Origin: Martelella radicis
Lineage (GTDB): Bacteria > Pseudomonadota > Alphaproteobacteria > Rhizobiales > Rhizobiaceae
Assembly (NCBI RefSeq): GCF_014196625.1
Contig: NZ_JACIDZ010000002.1
Location: 62,001-126,000, forward strand
DNA: 64,000 nucleotides
Direction of reading: 5' to 3'
The position numbers were made by a program, and so were the translations under genes. This document shows, one piece after another, positions 62,483-64,000 of the stretch. Numbering within the stretch: position 1 is the first letter of the stretch; each line of letters opens with the position of its first letter. The notes under the pieces are model-generated. The model was not told where the DNA came from and searched no databases. It saw nothing but the letters and a program-made list of their open reading frames with translations.

Positions 62483-64000
62483 ATGTCTGTTACCAAACCT
62501 GCCGTCGCAAGCCTCGGCTTTCCGCGCATCGGCGCCAGGCGCGAACTGAAATTCGCGCTCGAATCCTTCTGGGCCGGCAAGTCCGGCGCCGGCGAACTTC
62601 TTGATACGGCCGAGCATCTCCGGCGCAGGAACTGGATTCTTCAACGCGACAAGGGGATCGACGTGATCCCCTCGAATGATTTTTCGCTCTATGACCACGT
62701 GCTCGATACCGCCGTGATGGTCGGCGCGATCCCTTCGGAATACGGCTGGGCCGGCGACGATGTTGCACTCGATGTCTATTTCGCCATGGCGCGCGGCGCA
62801 CAGACCGACGGCGAGGAAGCCGGCTGCGATCATCCGGACCATGGCCGCGACGTCCGCGCGCTGGAAATGACCAAATGGTTCGACACCAACTACCATTACC
62901 TCGTTCCGGAACTCACGCAGCAGCAGACCTTCGCTCTCTCCTCGACCAAACCGGTCGATCACTTTCTCGAAGCAAAAGCGCTCGGAATCGAGACGCGGCC
63001 GGTCATCCTCGGCCCCGTCACCTTCCTGAAACTTGCCAAGGCCAGGGGCGGCGATTTCGAGCCCCTGACGCTGCTTTCAAGTCTGCTGCCGGTCTATGGC
63101 GAACTGCTTTCCCGGCTTCAGCAAGCCGGCGCGATCTGGGTGCAGGTCGACGAGCCGGCGCTGGCTCTCGACCTGACGGAAGGCGAGCGCGCCGCCTATG
63201 TTGAAGCCTACGATGCCATCGCCACGGCCGTGCCGGACGTCAAGCTGATGCTCGCCAGCTATTTCGGAAGCCTCGGCGACAATCTCGAAACGGCGCTCAG
63301 CCTCCCGGTCGCAGGGCTGCATCTCGATCTCGTGCGTGCGCCCGATGCCCTTGCCGACATCCTGGCGAAGGCCCCGGCGGACCTGGTGCTTTCGCTCGGC
63401 GTGATCGACGGCCGCAATATCTGGCGGGCAGACCTTGCCGCAATTCTTGAACGGCTGCGCCCAGTCATCGATGCGAGAGGCGCGGACAAGGTTCAGATTG
63501 CCCCGTCCTGCTCGCTGATCCATGTGCCGATCGATGTTGATCTTGAAACCGAGCTCGATGCCGAGTTGAAGGGCTGGCTTTCCTTTGCTGTCCAGAAGCT
63601 TGGTGAACTCTCGACGATTTCCGGCGGCCTTGCCGGGGCGAATGTCTCCGATGCGCTGTCATCGGCGAGCGAAGCCCTTGCCGCTCGCGCCGAGACCTCC
63701 CGCGTCCACGACAGGGCGGTGTCGGCCCGGCTTGCATCTCTCAAGGAGACCGACCGCAACCGCAGGAGCGGCTTTGCCGACCGCATCGCCCTGCAGCGGA
63801 AGAAGCTCGGCCTCCCGTTGTTTCCGACCACCACGATCGGCTCTTTCCCGCAGACGGGCGATGTGCGCAAGGCCCGCGCCGCCTTCAATCGCGGCGATCT
63901 CGACCGCGCGGCCTATGACGGTTTCCTTCAGGCCGAGACGGAGAAGACGATCCGGCTCCAGGAGGAAATCGGGCTTGATGTCCTTGTTCACGGCGAATTC
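62483..64000 (+). CDS. metE: Cobalamin-independent methionine synthase (5' part)
   Basis: The first 506 codons of MetE (usual length about 760-780 aa); the gene runs off the window. It transfers a methyl group from 5-methyl-tetrahydropteroyltri-glutamate to homocysteine. Seen: SLGFPRIGARRELKFALE at the N-terminus, KWFDTNYHYLVPEL, LGPVTFLKLAK, QVDEPALALDL, and the start of the catalytic C-terminal half with FPTTTIGSFPQTGDVR. The zinc-binding His-Cys-Cys residues lie beyond the end. Expression is set by the riboswitch and, probably, the upstream palindrome. Confidence 0.97.
   Translation, partial: MSVTKPAVASLGFPRIGARRELKFALESFWAGKSGAGELLDTAEHLRRRNWILQRDKGIDVIPSNDFSLYDHVLDTAVMVGAIPSEYGWAGDDVALDVYFAMARGAQTDGEEAGCDHPDHGRDVRALEMTKWFDTNYHYLVPELTQQQTFALSSTKPVDHFLEAKALGIETRPVILGPVTFLKLAKARGGDFEPLTLLSSLLPVYGELLSRLQQAGAIWVQVDEPALALDLTEGERAAYVEAYDAIATAVPDVKLMLASYFGSLGDNLETALSLPVAGLHLDLVRAPDALADILAKAPADLVLSLGVIDGRNIWRADLAAILERLRPVIDARGADKVQIAPSCSLIHVPIDVDLETELDAELKGWLSFAVQKLGELSTISGGLAGANVSDALSSASEALAARAETSRVHDRAVSARLASLKETDRNRRSGFADRIALQRKKLGLPLFPTTTIGSFPQTGDVRKARAAFNRGDLDRAAYDGFLQAETEKTIRLQEEIGLDVLVHGEF

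Noticed and set aside
1-64000. CRISPR arrays, tRNA or rRNA genes, insertion sequences, prophage
   Set aside because: No spaced direct repeats, cloverleaf genes, transposase or phage reading frames were recognised on either strand.

Overview
The window is GC-rich, densely packed bacterial DNA. Gene families and order (uxaC with TRAP uronate transport, KduI/KduD, tripartite tricarboxylate transport, PxpBC, hydantoinase HyuAB, a BCCT carrier, a cobalamin-riboswitch metE) fit a heterotrophic alphaproteobacterium of the Hyphomicrobiales (Rhizobiaceae-like). A Martelella-type genome is my best guess, by inference only. No rRNA, tRNA, CRISPR array, insertion sequence or phage gene was seen. Both ends cut genes: a substrate-binding protein on the left and metE on the right.

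Layout, left to right. (1) 0-5.3 kb: an operon of a NitT/TauT-type ABC importer, a CodA-like deaminase, an FAD-dependent oxidase and a flavodoxin-fold quinone reductase, closed by a terminator. (2) 5.4-12.1 kb: a lone GH32 fructosidase, a REP-like repeat, a RidA-like protein, uracil-DNA glycosylase, a DsrE-like protein and a TrpXYZ-type ABC importer. (3) 12.2-31.2 kb: a pectin/uronate island. It holds a sugar ABC importer with an intracellular polygalacturonase (GH28)-unsaturated glycuronyl hydrolase (GH105) fusion, an AraC regulator, KDG kinase, a GntR regulator, uronate isomerase, a TRAP transporter, KduI, KduD, a hexuronate reductase and altronate dehydratase. The parts join up: imported oligogalacturonide is cut inside the cell, unsaturated ends go through KduI and KduD, saturated uronate goes through UxaC, the reductase and UxaA, and both branches meet at KDG and KdgK. 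(4) 31.4-34.8 kb: ferritin, FeoA, FeoB and a membrane-anchored GUN4-domain protein in one iron operon. (5) 35-38.1 kb: typA, then an SDR/HxlR divergent pair.

(6) 38.1-52.3 kb: a catabolic island with two high-affinity carrier systems. A TctABC set (minus) diverges from an SDR, an epimerase and PxpBC (plus). That set converges on a minus-strand operon hyuA-hyuB-dctP-dctQ-dctM-gntR. The content suggests uptake and ATP-dependent opening of a lactam or hydantoin-like acid, but the substrate is unknown. (7) 52.4-62.1 kb: a BCCT carrier with a universal stress protein, an MsbA-like exporter, a GH2 beta-mannosidase and modABC. (8) 62.1-64 kb: metE behind a 22-bp palindrome and a cobalamin riboswitch.

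The strongest candidates for something undescribed are the GUN4 protein tied to FeoAB and ferritin, the FnIII-GH28-GH105 fusion, the dual-oxoprolinase island with a probably leaderless hyuA, and the CodA-like/FAD-oxidase/quinone-reductase operon.
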